From Gammaproteobacteria bacterium (GTDB lineage Bacteria > Pseudomonadota > Gammaproteobacteria > JADZEE01): a stretch of 64,000 nt of DNA. Numbering within the stretch: position 1 is the stretch's first letter; each line of letters begins with the position of its first letter. The stretch spans positions 62,001 through 126,000 of the forward strand of contig JADZEE010000096.1 in NCBI GenBank assembly GCA_020850735.1. The letters are read 5' to 3'. A program made the translations under genes and the position numbers. Shown one piece after another: positions 27,370 through 39,136 of this stretch. A model generated the notes under the pieces. That model did not search any database, was not told where the DNA came from, and was given only the letters and a program-made list of their open reading frames with translations.

Positions 27370-29100
27370 TCAGCGGCCGGTGCGCAGCCGGCGCAGGACC
27401 GTGCCGCGCGGCAGGTTCTCCCCGGTCAGCAGGCGATGCAGGACATAATGATTCTTGCACGTGACCTGCATGTGGCCGTAGGCGGGTGGATGGCCGCACA
27501 GCAGCAGGCGGTCGCCGGCGCCGAGGCGGGTGTCCGGCGCGGGACCGAGCACGCAGCCGGCGCGGGTCTCGAGCATCAGGGCCATACAGGACAGGCGCCG
27601 CGCCGGCGCGTAGGGATCGACGAGCAGATCGCTCACGCGCAGCGTGTGGCCGCCTTCCCGCAGCGCCCAGGCGAGGGCCGGGGCCTCGTCGGCGTCGACG
27701 TGTACCGACCACACGTCCGGAACCCGGTCGCCGTGCACCGTGGCGTGCAGGCCCGCGAGCAGGTCGTGCGCCTGCGCGGCGGCCTGCGCTGCGACCCGTC
27801 CCAGATAGCGGTACAGCATGGGCGCGGTCACGAGCGCACGAATGTGCGTGGCCAGCACCTGCCGGGGGTTCATGGTCAGATCGGCGCCGAGCGCCTCGAA
27901 CAGCGCGCGGTTGGTGGCCTGGTTCTGCCGCGCGACGACGAACAGGCCCGGATTCAGCGTCCGGGCCGTCATGATGATCGACAGGTTGTTCACGTCATCG
28001 TCGCTGCCCGCGATGATACCCGCGGCTGCGCGCACGCCGGCCTGTTCCAGCGCCGGCGCCTCGGTGCCCGGCGCGATGATGCAGCCCGGCGGCATATCGG
28101 GCAGGTCGGTATCCGGCTCGATGACGACCGTGCTCAGGCCGAGCGCCGTCAGGCTTGCGTTGAGGCGGCGGCCGAAGCGGCCGTAGCCGCACAGGATCCA
28201 CGTGCCCGGCGGCGGCGTGCCCGGCGCCTGGTAGGCGCTGCCCGGCGGTCCGAGCAGCCAGTCCTGGAGTTGGTACGCGGCGGGCGTGCGCCAGGCGAGG
28301 GTGAGGGCCTCGGTGAACAATGCGAACGGATCGAGAATGTGATCGGTGGCGAAGGAGGCCATGTTGCCGGCGATCTCGGCGTGTTCGGCGCGGGCGATTA
28401 CGGTGGCCTTTGGATTGAGGAGCTTGGCGGTGATCGCGATCTTCAGGTTCACCCGGTCGTCACCGGTGTTGGCGATGACGCGCCGGCACAGGGGGTGGCG
28501 TACGCCTGCCTGCACGAGGTGGCGGGTTTCCGCCGCGTCGGCGCGCAGGCCCGGCACGTACATGCGGTAGTCCTGCTCGTTCAGGGCGAGCTCGTTGATG
28601 CGGGCGGGATCGATGTCGAGCACGACGACCGGCACGTAGAAGCCGGTCAGTGCGTCCACCAGCCGTGTGCCGCTCTCGCCGTAACCGCACACGACGTTGA
28701 AGGGTTCGGACATGCGCGCCACGGCGCGCGCAAAGCGGCCCGCGACGCGCGCTTCCTGCAGCGCCTCGTCGCGGACCAGGGCGATCAGGGCGCCGATCGA
28801 GTACAACCACGAGATGACCGTGAGGTAGATGCACACCATCATCCACAGGCGCTGCGCTTCCGTGAACGCGAACGGCAGCTCACCGAAGCCGATGGTCGTG
28901 GCGGTGTAGGAGATGACGTACAGGGCGTGCAGGAAATCCACGCTGCGCGGGTTGCCGCTGGCGTCCACACCCGGGATCAGCGTCAGGCCGAGCACCGAGA
29001 TCGCGTAGGCGACGATGAGCACGATGATCGGCCGGCGCATGCGCCGCAGGATGAGCCAGGCGACCGGGTTGCTGCGTTCCCTGTGGTCGGAAGAGAACAC
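27370..29100 (-). CDS. Potassium channel with two RCK/TrkA-N domains
   Basis: This 576-residue inner-membrane ion channel has two transmembrane helices around a pore loop whose filter reads TTIGFGELP, a variant of TVGYGD. Two cytoplasmic RCK domains each start with a Rossmann loop (VVCGYGESGTRLV and WILCGYGRFGRRL). A C-terminal TrkA-C-like part (GPAPDTRLGAGDRLLLCG) follows. GTG 29100, 17 bases after the stop of the upstream gene, is preferred; ATG 29040 is an alternative. Together with the two upstream genes it forms a minus-strand unit that begins with a cyclic-nucleotide/GAF sensor. Confidence 0.85.
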   Translation of the reverse strand: MFSSDHRERSNPVAWLILRRMRRPIIVLIVAYAISVLGLTLIPGVDASGNPRSVDFLHALYVISYTATTIGFGELPFAFTEAQRLWMMVCIYLTVISWLYSIGALIALVRDEALQEARVAGRFARAVARMSEPFNVVCGYGESGTRLVDALTGFYVPVVVLDIDPARINELALNEQDYRMYVPGLRADAAETRHLVQAGVRHPLCRRVIANTGDDRVNLKIAITAKLLNPKATVIARAEHAEIAGNMASFATDHILDPFALFTEALTLAWRTPAAYQLQDWLLGPPGSAYQAPGTPPPGTWILCGYGRFGRRLNASLTALGLSTVVIEPDTDLPDMPPGCIIAPGTEAPALEQAGVRAAAGIIAGSDDDVNNLSIIMTARTLNPGLFVVARQNQATNRALFEALGADLTMNPRQVLATHIRALVTAPMLYRYLGRVAAQAAAQAHDLLAGLHATVHGDRVPDVWSVHVDADEAPALAWALREGGHTLRVSDLLVDPYAPARRLSCMALMLETRAGCVLGPAPDTRLGAGDRLLLCGHPPAYGHMQVTCKNHYVLHRLLTGENLPRGTVLRRLRTGR

Positions 29101-29117
29101 GGTTCGCCGATTGCGCC

Positions 29118-29501
29118 TCAGCGCAGCAGCACGACTGTTTCGATGACCAGCAGCACGACCGAGACGATGTTGGCGAGCAGCGCACCGCCCGACAGCGAGA
29201 CGATGCTGGCGGTGACTTCCGGAGTGAGACCGACGCCGGTCACGTGCTCGGCAAGGCCCCACACCAGCGCCGCGGCGATGAGCTCGAGATCGGCGACGAT
29301 GCTGGTGCCGAGCAGTACCGCGCCGATCTGGGAGCGATCACCGAACTTGAGCACCGTGGCGATGAGACTCACGACCAGCGCGGCGAACAGCTCGTAGTGG
29401 TGATGGTGCGCGGGGTTGTCGATGTCGCCGAGGAAAAAACCGAAGTTGAGCGTCATGGCCAGTATCACGAAGGCGCCGAACACCACTTTTTCCAGATTCA
29501 T
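29118..29501 (-). CDS. Small four-helix membrane protein, DUF6394-like
   Basis: This 127-residue inner-membrane protein has four hydrophobic segments. A histidine-rich patch (GDIDNPAHHHHYELF) follows the first, and VSLIATVLKFGDRSQIGAVLL lies in the middle. The sequence resembles the DUF6394 family, often found beside potassium-channel genes. It lies between the GAF sensor gene (45-base gap) and the channel gene (17-base gap), so co-transcription is likely. An accessory role for the channel is an inference. Confidence 0.75.
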   Translation of the reverse strand: MNLEKVVFGAFVILAMTLNFGFFLGDIDNPAHHHHYELFAALVVSLIATVLKFGDRSQIGAVLLGTSIVADLELIAAALVWGLAEHVTGVGLTPEVTASIVSLSGGALLANIVSVVLLVIETVVLLR

Positions 29502-29546
29502 CTCGTGTGTCCTCGGACGATCGCAGCGCGGGGCCGCCGGATCCGG

Positions 29547-31181
29547 TCAGGCGTTGATGAGCACGGACATGCCGGTCTGCGCCGCGATCGCCTGCAGCAT
29601 GGACTCGTCCGCAGCGGTGAACGCGCCATCGCGCTTGTTGAGCGCCTGCAGCACGCCCACCACGTGGCGGCTGCGGTTGCGTACCGGCACGGCGAGCAGG
29701 TTACGCACGGTCAGGCCGAGCTTGTGGTTGGCGGCCGGATCGAAACCGGCTTCGGCGCCGGTGTCCGCGATCGAGACGATCGTGCCCTTCACCGCGGCCA
29801 GTCCGGCCGGCAATGCAGCGACGGCGTAGCGGTTGGTTTCGGTGACGCCCCCGGTCCGGCGCACGGACCACAGCTCGTCGGCCTGGTAGTCGGCGAGCAG
29901 CAGATCGCAGTGTTCGCAGCCGAGCAGGATCGCCACGCGTTCTCCGAGGCGTGCGCTCAGGGTGGGGAGATCCGGTACCCGGCTCACCAGCGTCGCCACG
30001 TCGAGCACGGTCGTCAGGATCTGGTGATCGGCGACCGCCCGCCGGAACGATTCCATGTTGGCGACCGCGACGGCAACCTGTTCGCAGAACGCGCGCAACA
30101 GTCGTTCGTCGTCTTCGGTGAACGCACCGAACTGCTTGTTGACCACTTCCACCACGCCGGCGACCCTGCCGTCGGCATCGCGCACCGGCGCACACAGCAC
30201 CGTATTGCTGCGCACGCCCGTGCGCGCGTCGACGGCCGCATCGAAACGCGGATCATCGTAAGCGCCGATGATGTTGACCATCTCGTCGTGCTCGGCGACC
30301 CAGCCGGCGATGCCGGTACCCGCCGCCAGGCGCAGCCCGTCGTCATTCCCGTCCGTGCGCACCGGCGTCCACAGCTCGCCGGTGCCGGGGTCACGCAGGT
30401 ACAGCCAGCCGCTGTCGGCGGCGGTGACGTCGGCGGCCGCGCGTACGAGCCGGGCAATCGAATGCTGCATGCCGGCCTCGAGCGCGCTGGCCGCGTGCAG
30501 ATCGACGAAGCCGGCCAGATGGCCGAGCCTGGCCGTCGGCGCCTCACCCTCGGCCGCGCGTTGCTGCATGCGTTCAATCGTCGCCCGGCGCCGGCGTTCG
30601 ACCACGTCGACGAAGCCATGCGCGACGCGGGGCACGTTCTCGAAATAGTGGGTCAGATCGGCGTAGCGGGCACGCAGCAACTCGGTCGCTTCCAGCGCGC
30701 GGATCGAGGCGTTGCGCACCCCGCCTGCGAAATAACCCATTTCACCGATGGGTTCGGGTGGCGCCACGGTGGCCAGGGGGATCTCCCGGCCCTGCTCGTC
30801 GAGGCGGAACACCTCCACGCGTCCGGAGGCGAGCAGGTAAAGCGTGGGATCCTCCTCGCCCTGGCGGATGAACTGTTCGCCCGCGCCGATGCTCACCTCC
30901 TCGAAGCGATTCGCGAGCGCGGTGAGCTCGGTGCGCGAAAGATCGGCGAACAGCGGGCTCGCCTGCAGCCGGGCCACCCGCTGGGAACGCAGCGCCGCAT
31001 CCAGCTCGGTCGGGGTCACGGCCCCGGCCTCCACCAGCAGCTCACCGAGCTTGCGCCGGTGCCGGGGCGCCTGCAGCGACAGACCCTGCTTCTGCAGCCC
31101 GGCACGAATGATGGCCGGCGAGCAGAAGAAGTACGCACCGATGCGTTTCGGAGTCGGCGCTCTCGGTTGTTGTTCCGTCAT
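29547..31181 (-). CDS. Cyclic-nucleotide-binding and tandem GAF sensor protein
   Basis: This 544-residue cytoplasmic protein reads, in order: an MshEN-like patch (KLGELLVEAGAVTPTELDAAL, about 44-65); a cNMP-binding beta-roll (about 75-190, with GEQFIRQGEEDPTLYLLASG and PIGEMGYFAGGVRNASI); a first GAF domain (about 235-385, GVVEVVNKQFGAFTEDDERLL) and a second GAF domain (about 395-540, GVLQALNKRDGAFTAADESML). No kinase, cyclase or EAL/HD output is attached, so it should act through a partner. The cNMP pocket has GEMG but no clear RxAA arginine motif, so nucleotide binding is uncertain. Confidence 0.85.
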   Translation of the reverse strand: MTEQQPRAPTPKRIGAYFFCSPAIIRAGLQKQGLSLQAPRHRRKLGELLVEAGAVTPTELDAALRSQRVARLQASPLFADLSRTELTALANRFEEVSIGAGEQFIRQGEEDPTLYLLASGRVEVFRLDEQGREIPLATVAPPEPIGEMGYFAGGVRNASIRALEATELLRARYADLTHYFENVPRVAHGFVDVVERRRRATIERMQQRAAEGEAPTARLGHLAGFVDLHAASALEAGMQHSIARLVRAAADVTAADSGWLYLRDPGTGELWTPVRTDGNDDGLRLAAGTGIAGWVAEHDEMVNIIGAYDDPRFDAAVDARTGVRSNTVLCAPVRDADGRVAGVVEVVNKQFGAFTEDDERLLRAFCEQVAVAVANMESFRRAVADHQILTTVLDVATLVSRVPDLPTLSARLGERVAILLGCEHCDLLLADYQADELWSVRRTGGVTETNRYAVAALPAGLAAVKGTIVSIADTGAEAGFDPAANHKLGLTVRNLLAVPVRNRSRHVVGVLQALNKRDGAFTAADESMLQAIAAQTGMSVLINA

Positions 31182-31283
31182 CGAGCGATCAGCGGCTGCG
31201 CGCGGGGTGCCAGCGCGAATCTTAAGGGATAGCCGGGTCGGCGGCCACGGCCGTGCGCGTCATCGCGAACCGCGCTCGGACGC

Positions 31284-32186
31284 TCATGCGCGGTGGGCGA
31301 CGATGAGCTCACCGAGCTGACGGAACTCGGGACCGCGGGCGCTGCCCTTGCGCCAGACCAGGCCGATCTCACGATAGCTCGTGTCGGTGAGCGGATAGGT
31401 GCGGATGCGCGTGCCCTTGAGCAGCGGTGTGCCTTCCGCCATCTCCGGCAGGTAGGTCACGCCGAGATCTGCGTCGACCATCTGCAGCAGCGTCGGCAGG
31501 CTGGTCGCCGAGAACCGGCTCACTCGGCCGGGATCGCGCAGCCGGCAGGCCGTGAGTGCGTGATTGCGCAGGCAATGACCGTCCTCGAGCAGCAGCACGC
31601 TCTCGGCCGGCAGGCGGCGCGGATCGTATCGCGCCGGATCGAGCAGCCGCGTGTCCTCGCGGGCGGCCAGACGGAAGTGGTCTCGGAACAGCGGCATCTC
31701 TTCCACGCCCTGCAGCTCATAGGGCAGGGCGACGAGCATCACGTCGATCGTCCCATTCATGAGCTCGGCGTAGATGCGCTGGGTCAGGTCCTCGCGCAGG
31801 TACAGTTCCAGGCGCGGAAACTGCCTGCGGATGGCCGGCAGCACGCGCGGCAGCAGGAATGGGGCGATGGTCGGGATCACGCCGAGCGTGAGCGGGCCCG
31901 TGAGCGGTTCGCTGTGCCCCTGCGCCGCGTCGACGAGATCCTCGACGTCGCGCAGGCACTGGCGGGCGCGGGCAATGATCTCGCGCCCGACCGCGGTGAC
32001 GGTCACGCGTTTGTTGGTCCGGTCGACCAGGCGCACCGCGAGCGTCGATTCCAGCGCGCGGATGGCGACACTGAAGGCCGACTGCGAGACGTGACAGCTC
32101 GCGGCGGCGCGGCCGAAGTGTCCGTGCTCGGCCAGAGCCAGCAGGTACTGCAGCTGGCGCACGGTCGGCAGATGCCGCGTCGTCAT
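31284..32186 (-). CDS. oxyR: Hydrogen-peroxide-sensing LysR regulator OxyR
   Basis: This 300-residue LysR-type regulator has an N-terminal winged HTH (RQLQYLLALAEHGHFGRAAA, SQSAFSVAIRALE). It carries both OxyR redox cysteines in context: GHCLRNHALTAC, Cys205 and Cys214, the same nine-residue spacing as Cys199/Cys208 of E. coli OxyR. It therefore should sense peroxide by disulfide formation and activate antioxidant genes. No catalase or ahpCF lies beside it, although the AhpD-like gene is in the window. An OxyR-type half operator overlaps its start codon, and nitrile hydratase genes are divergent from it. Confidence 0.92.
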   Translation of the reverse strand: MTTRHLPTVRQLQYLLALAEHGHFGRAAASCHVSQSAFSVAIRALESTLAVRLVDRTNKRVTVTAVGREIIARARQCLRDVEDLVDAAQGHSEPLTGPLTLGVIPTIAPFLLPRVLPAIRRQFPRLELYLREDLTQRIYAELMNGTIDVMLVALPYELQGVEEMPLFRDHFRLAAREDTRLLDPARYDPRRLPAESVLLLEDGHCLRNHALTACRLRDPGRVSRFSATSLPTLLQMVDADLGVTYLPEMAEGTPLLKGTRIRTYPLTDTSYREIGLVWRKGSARGPEFRQLGELIVAHRA

Positions 32187-32199
32187 AGTCGGATTCTAT
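32185..32199. promoter_or_regulatory. OxyR-type operator over the oxyR start codon
   Basis: ATAG-N7-CTAT matches one half of the OxyR consensus (ATAG-N7-CTAT repeated after N7). At the next expected positions, CGAG (32207) and TCAT (32218) keep two of four bases each. The site covers the oxyR start, which fits the autorepression known for OxyR. Influence on the divergent nitrile hydratase operon is possible. Confidence 0.5.
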
Positions 32200-32386
32200 C
32201 GTTTGCCGAGAATGATTTCATTTCAGATAAGGTACGTCCGGCCGCCGTCCGACCCCGCGCGGCGCCGGTTCCGGCGTTCGCGCGGACGTGTCCGGCCACG
32301 CCGCGAGCGGCGCGGCGCCGTGCACCGCGGGGCAGCCCGGACGGCAGGGCTCCCCGGCGAGGGCGCCGAGCTGCTACGCTGCACGC

Positions 32387-33067
32387 ATGGACGGTCCGCA
32401 CGATCTCGGTGGCCGCTACGGTTTCGGTCCAGTACGGCGCAGCGCCGGCGAGCCGGTGTTCAAGGCCGAGTGGGAACGCAAGGCGTTCGGACTGACCTTC
32501 GCCGGTCTCGGTCACGGTATCTTCAACATCGACGAAAACCGCTATGCGCGTGAGCGCATGGCGCCCCGGGACTACCTCGGTTGCAGCTACTACGAGCTGT
32601 GGCTGGCGGGTCTGGAGGCCAACCTGCTCGACGCGGGCGTCATCACACCCGCACAGCTCGAAGCACGCACGCGCCAGTACCGCAAAGGGACGGCAGTGCC
32701 GCTGCCACAGCGATCGATGCCGGAATTCGTGGCCGGCATGCGCGCGGCGATCTTCGCGGGCCTGTCGCCGGCGCGCGAGGTCGACCACGCGCCACGCTAC
32801 GCGGTCGGGGAGCGCGTGCGCACGCGCATCGCACATCCACGCGGTCACACCCGGTTGCCCGCGTACGCGCGCGGCCGGCCGGCGACGATCGCGCGCGTGC
32901 TCGAGGCCTGCGTGTTCCCGGACAGCAACGCCCACGGCCTCGGCGAGGCCGCGCAGCACGTGTATTCGCTCCGTCTGCAGGCCCGCGACCTGTGGGGTGA
33001 GGATGCCGATCCCAACATGAGCCTGAACATGGACGTGTGGGAATCCTACATCGAGCCGGCGGACTGA
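32387..33067 (+). CDS. nthB: Nitrile hydratase beta subunit
   Basis: This 226-residue beta subunit pairs with the alpha subunit to hydrate nitriles to amides. The N terminus [16 protein letters not shown] is the family signature, and [16 protein letters not shown] and [20 protein letters not shown] match the C-terminal SH3-like part. The gene comes before the alpha gene, the order usual for cobalt-type enzymes. ATG 32387 gives the canonical N terminus; an upstream extension from 32288 is not expected. A 212-base gap with a large hairpin separates it from nthA. Confidence 0.95.
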   Translation: MDGPHDLGGRYGFGPVRRSAGEPVFKAEWERKAFGLTFAGLGHGIFNIDENRYARERMAPRDYLGCSYYELWLAGLEANLLDAGVITPAQLEARTRQYRKGTAVPLPQRSMPEFVAGMRAAIFAGLSPAREVDHAPRYAVGERVRTRIAHPRGHTRLPAYARGRPATIARVLEACVFPDSNAHGLGEAAQHVYSLRLQARDLWGEDADPNMSLNMDVWESYIEPAD

Positions 33068-33096
33068 GCGCTCGTGAAACCATCACCGCGCCTGCT

Positions 33097-33220
33097 GCGA
33101 CGGTTCCTGGACGCCCCTGGCGGCGTTGCGGGGACCCCCAAAATCGTTTCCGTAGGCCCGCTACGCGCACGATTTTGTGCACCCCCGCGCCTGGCCAGGA
33201 ACGCCCGGGAACCGTCTCGC
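33097..33220. repeat. Long imperfect inverted repeat between nthB and nthA
   Basis: Two arms of about 48 bases fold back on each other. The outer parts are CGGTTCC against GGAACCG, the inner parts CAAAATCGT against ACGATTTTG, and the tip holds CGTAG-GCCCG-CTACG. Mismatches and small bulges lie between. The loop is only five bases. No T-run follows. It may be a REP/MITE-like repeat, an mRNA stabiliser or an attenuator between the subunit genes. Confidence 0.75.
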
Positions 33221-33279
33221 GACGGCGGGCGAATGTTTCTCGAGCTCTAGCGCCGGCGCTCCGGAGGCCGATCACGACC

Positions 33280-33912
33280 ATGGACATCCAGGACACCGGC
33301 CGGCCCTCGCCGACCGCCGGCCGTTATCCCGCCGACGAGGCCGAGCTCACGGCGCGCGCACAGGCGCTCGAGGCCATACTCGTCGACCAGGGGCTGCTCG
33401 GCACCGACACCATCGACGAGATCGTGCGTATTTACGAGCAGGATATCGGTCCGCTGCTCGGCGCCAGGGTCGTCGCCCGGGCATGGGTGGATCCGCAGTT
33501 CCGGGCACGGCTGCTCGCGGACGCGACCGCCGCCTGTGCCGAGCTCGGCATTGCCGGGCTGCAGGGGGAGCATCTCATCTGCGTGGAAAACACCCCGCAA
33601 CTCCACAACGTCATGGTGTGCACGCTGTGCTCCTGCTATCCGTGGCCCGTGCTCGGCCTGCCACCCGCGTTCTACAAGAGCTTCGAATACCGGTCGCGGA
33701 TGGTGGTCGAACCGCGCCGGGTGCTCGCCGATGACTTCGGTCTCGTGCTGCCGGCGGACGTGGAGATCCGGGTCTACGACGTCACTGCGGAAGAGCGCTA
33801 CTTCGTGCTGCCGCAACGGCCACCGGGTACGGAGCACCTGGATGAGCAGGCGCTGGCGGCGCTGGTCACGCGGGATGCGATGATCGGCGTCGCGAAGATC
33901 GCTGCGCCATGA
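33280..33912 (+). CDS. nthA: Nitrile hydratase alpha subunit, cobalt type
   Basis: This 210-residue alpha subunit carries the metal-binding claw CTLCSC (Cys114, Cys117, Ser118, Cys119), followed by [15 protein letters not shown]. Threonine in the second position marks the low-spin cobalt class; iron enzymes have serine. Two of these cysteines are normally oxidised to sulfinic and sulfenic acids. ATG 33280 follows CCGGAGG by 12 bases. The stop overlaps the start of the accessory gene (ATGA). No amidase is present in the window to process the amide product. Confidence 0.95.
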   Translation: MDIQDTGRPSPTAGRYPADEAELTARAQALEAILVDQGLLGTDTIDEIVRIYEQDIGPLLGARVVARAWVDPQFRARLLADATAACAELGIAGLQGEHLICVENTPQLHNVMVCTLCSCYPWPVLGLPPAFYKSFEYRSRMVVEPRRVLADDFGLVLPADVEIRVYDVTAEERYFVLPQRPPGTEHLDEQALAALVTRDAMIGVAKIAAP

Positions 33913-34298
33913 GCGTCGAGTCGCCGAATTTTGCGCTGGCCGGCGAGCTCACGGGCGCCGCGGCCCCGCCGCGACGCAACGGCGAGCTGGTGTTCGCCGC
34001 GCCCTGGCACAGCCGTGCCTTCGGCATGGTGGTCGGCCTGCACCGGCGCGGCGTGTTCGAGTGGGAGGAATTCCGCCAGCGGCTCATTGCCCGGATCGGC
34101 GCCTGGGACGCGAGCCACGCGCCCGGGGGAGACTACGACTACTACGCGCACTGGCTGGGCGCGCTCCAGGACGTGCTGATCGCCCGGGGGTTCGTCGGCG
34201 CCGCCGACATCGAGGCGCTGACGCGCGAGATCGCACGCCGGCCCGGGGACGCCGGGCACCGGCACGACCATCACCCGCACCCGCATCCGGACGACTGA
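33909..34298 (+). CDS. Nitrile hydratase accessory protein with His-rich tail
   Basis: This 129-residue protein resembles the small activators (P14K/NhlE type) that deliver the metal or swap subunits of cobalt nitrile hydratase. Family blocks are [33 protein letters not shown] and [17 protein letters not shown]. The C terminus has seven histidines in the last 15 residues ([13 protein letters not shown]), which could bind cobalt or nickel. It overlaps nthA by four bases, so translation is coupled. Confidence 0.9.
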   Translation: MSVESPNFALAGELTGAAAPPRRNGELVFAAPWHSRAFGMVVGLHRRGVFEWEEFRQRLIARIGAWDASHAPGGDYDYYAHWLGALQDVLIARGFVGAADIEALTREIARRPGDAGHRHDHHPHPHPDD

Positions 34299-34394
34299 TA
34301 CCGGGTTCGTCGCCCCGGCCGCGGTACGGCGGGCGGGGCGGGACGATCGACCGGCGACTGGCCCCGCTTGGCCGCGGCCCTCACAATACCGGTC

Positions 34395-36602
<2,208 letters not shown>

Positions 36603-36756
36603 ACACGGCCGCCGCGATCGCGATCCGCGTTACCCGCGTGCACCCGATCGCCCGTTCCGAGCCGCGGATCTTGCCGGCGATCGCCGCCGGCGCGTGCCTG
36701 CGCCCGCGCACGGTGGTCCGTGATGCGTCGCGCGCCGGCCGCCGCCGGCGCCCGCC

Positions 36757-38292
36757 ATGATCGATACCGTCACCGTCGCGGCGCTTGCGGGTCTGGTCGG
36801 GGTCGCGTTCGGTTGGCTGGCCGCCCGGCTGCGTGCCGGCCGCGAGCGCGCCGCGATCGAAGCGGAGATCGCGATTCTGCGCGAACGCCTCGCCGGCCGC
36901 GAGCGCGAGATCGACGAGCAGCGTCGCGACCACACCCTGCTCGTTGAGCGTGCCGAGGCGCTGGCGGCGGCGCTGCGCGAGGAAACCGGACGGCGCGCCG
37001 GTGCGGAAGCGGCGTCGATCCGCGTCGCGGAGCTCGGTGCGGCGCTCGAGGCCGAGCGTGCCGGCGGCGGCGCCCTGCGCAGCGAAATCGTGGCGCTGCG
37101 CGAGCGGCTGGCCGGGCTCGACAGCGTGCTGGCGCAGGAGCGGCGCGCGACGGCGGAGAAGCTCGCGCTGCTGGAGCAGGCACGGGTCAGGCTTCTCGAC
37201 GCGTTCGGCGCGCTGTCGGCCGAAGCGCTGGCCCGCAACAATCAGCAGTTCCTGGATCTCGCCACGGCCTCCCTGGCGCAGTACCAGGCGGCGGCCAGCG
37301 GCGATCTCGAGCTGCGCCAGCATGCGATCGATGCCCTCGTGAAGCCGGTACGCGAATCGCTGGAGAAGATGGACGGCAGGCTCGGCGATCTCGAGCGTGC
37401 CCGAATCGGGGCCTACCATGCGTTGACCGAGCAGGTGAAGAATCTGCAGGAAGGCCAGGCGCAGCTGCGCCAGGAAACCGCGACGCTGGTCAAGGCGTTG
37501 CGATCGCCGGTCGCCCGCGGCCGCTGGGGCGAGATCCAGTTGCGGCGCGTGGTCGAGCTCGCCGGCATGCTCGATCACTGTGATTTCCACGAGCAGGCCG
37601 CGGCCGGTACGGGCGAGGGCAGCCTGCGGCCGGACCTCGTGGTGCGCCTGCCCGGCGGCAAGAATATCGTGGTGGATGCCAAGACCCCGATCACGGCCTA
37701 CCTGGACGCCATCGAGGCGGGCGGCGAGGAGCTGCGGCGCGACCGGCTGCGCCAGCACGCCCAGCACGTTCGCAACCATATCCGGCAACTGAGCGCCAAG
37801 AGCTACTGGCAGCAGTTCTCGCCGACCCCCGAGTTCGTCGTGCTGTTCCTGCCGGGCGAGACGTTCTTCAGCGCCGCGCTGGAACAGGACCCGGCGCTCA
37901 TCGAGGCGGGCGTGGAGCAGCGCGTCATCCTGGCGACACCGACCACGCTGATCGCACTGCTGCGGGCGGTGGCCTACGGCTGGCGCCAGGAACGCCTGGC
38001 CGAGAACGCCGAAGCCATCAGCCGGCTCGGGCGCGAGCTCTATCAGCGGATCGCCACCCTGGCCGAGCACTGGGTGCGCCTGGGCGCCAGCCTCGACGGC
38101 GCGGTACGCAGCTACAACAGCGCCGTCGGCTCGCTCGAAACCCGGGTGCTGGTCAGCGCGCGGCGCTTCCAGGACCTGCACGCCGCCGACGCGGCGGTGC
38201 CGATGCCCGAGCTCCAGCCGGTGGACGCCGCCCCGCGACCGCTGCAGGCCGGCGAACTGCGCCCTCCGGGCGGTGACGACGACGGTGGTTGA
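36757..38292 (+). CDS. rmuC: DNA recombination protein RmuC
   Basis: This 511-residue protein limits DNA inversions and rearrangements in E. coli. It has an N-terminal membrane anchor (about residues 4-22), a long alanine- and glutamate-rich coiled coil (about 25-200), and the RmuC nuclease-like domain (about 230-430) with [35 protein letters not shown] and [16 protein letters not shown]. The C-terminal tail is proline-rich. The gap of 154 bases after the radical SAM gene shows nothing else. Confidence 0.94.
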   Translation: MIDTVTVAALAGLVGVAFGWLAARLRAGRERAAIEAEIAILRERLAGREREIDEQRRDHTLLVERAEALAAALREETGRRAGAEAASIRVAELGAALEAERAGGGALRSEIVALRERLAGLDSVLAQERRATAEKLALLEQARVRLLDAFGALSAEALARNNQQFLDLATASLAQYQAAASGDLELRQHAIDALVKPVRESLEKMDGRLGDLERARIGAYHALTEQVKNLQEGQAQLRQETATLVKALRSPVARGRWGEIQLRRVVELAGMLDHCDFHEQAAAGTGEGSLRPDLVVRLPGGKNIVVDAKTPITAYLDAIEAGGEELRRDRLRQHAQHVRNHIRQLSAKSYWQQFSPTPEFVVLFLPGETFFSAALEQDPALIEAGVEQRVILATPTTLIALLRAVAYGWRQERLAENAEAISRLGRELYQRIATLAEHWVRLGASLDGAVRSYNSAVGSLETRVLVSARRFQDLHAADAAVPMPELQPVDAAPRPLQAGELRPPGGDDDGG

Positions 38293-38386
38293 GCACTGCA
38301 CGAAGCACACGCGCAGCGCCAGTGCTAGTGGTCAGAAGTGTGACGGGTTACCATAGCCGCACGTACTCCAAACGGATCCATTGTCA

Positions 38387-39136
38387 ATGCCCGAGTCCTT
38401 TGCCGTAGACGATCGCCGCTCGGTTTACCGGGTCAACCCCGCCGGCGTCGCGCCCGTGTCCATCGCCGTCCGGGCCGCGAACGGCGCGCAGCCGCCGATC
38501 CGTCGCATCGAGGATCTCAGTGCCTACGGCGCTGCGCTGTCGTTGGCGGCGCCACTCGAGAGCGACGAGCGCGTCGAGCTCGACATCCGGCCCCCGGACG
38601 CGGACCACCGCGTCAGCGTGGGGGCACGTGTCCTCGCCGGGCGCTGCAACGACGAGGGCTGGCACTACCGCTTCGCGTTCGACACGGGTCTGCGCGGTCT
38701 GGACCACGAACGCGGTGCCTTTTTCGAGCTGTTCAACCGCCGCGCCGCGCAGCGCGGCGTGCGCCCGGCGGTGGATGCCCCGGTGCTCGCCTCGGTGCGG
38801 GTCGAGACGGATGCCGCGGCGGGTCGGGATCTGGCGGTGCGCGTGCACAACCTGTCGGTCGGCGGCGTATGCCTGGCCGTGACGCTGGAGGTCGACGCGA
38901 TCATGGCCGGCGCCGATCCCGTGCGTGTGTACCTGGGCCTGCCCGACGACAACGGCGGCGCGCGGGTCGAGCTCGTCGCGCGCACCTGCTACCGGGCAGT
39001 GGCCGACGATGCCGTCGTCTACGGCCTGCGATTCGATGCGCAGGCGACGCCCGATTTCATCGACCATGCCGAGGATATCCTGTCCTATCTGCTCAGGCGC
39101 TTCGAGCGCGACCTCGAGCCGGTAGCCCGGGCCTGA
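38387..39136 (+). CDS. PilZ-like cyclic-di-GMP-binding protein
   Basis: This 249-residue protein contains two PilZ-type segments. The first starts with DRRSVYRV (R10-R11...R15, RxxxR-like) and IEDLSAYGAALSL. The second has VRVHNLSVGGVCLAV, which matches the D/NxSxxG strand. This resembles a YcgR-N plus PilZ tandem. It would couple c-di-GMP to motility or surface traits, but the target is unknown. ATG 38387 is used; TTG 38381 lies two codons before. Confidence 0.75.
   Translation: MPESFAVDDRRSVYRVNPAGVAPVSIAVRAANGAQPPIRRIEDLSAYGAALSLAAPLESDERVELDIRPPDADHRVSVGARVLAGRCNDEGWHYRFAFDTGLRGLDHERGAFFELFNRRAAQRGVRPAVDAPVLASVRVETDAAAGRDLAVRVHNLSVGGVCLAVTLEVDAIMAGADPVRVYLGLPDDNGGARVELVARTCYRAVADDAVVYGLRFDAQATPDFIDHAEDILSYLLRRFERDLEPVARA

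Noticed and set aside
26098..29397. Plus-strand frame of 1099 codons across the RTX and channel genes
   Set aside because: It runs opposite to the RTX repeats and the RCK domains. Apparent repeats in the translation mirror the RTX repeats on the other strand.
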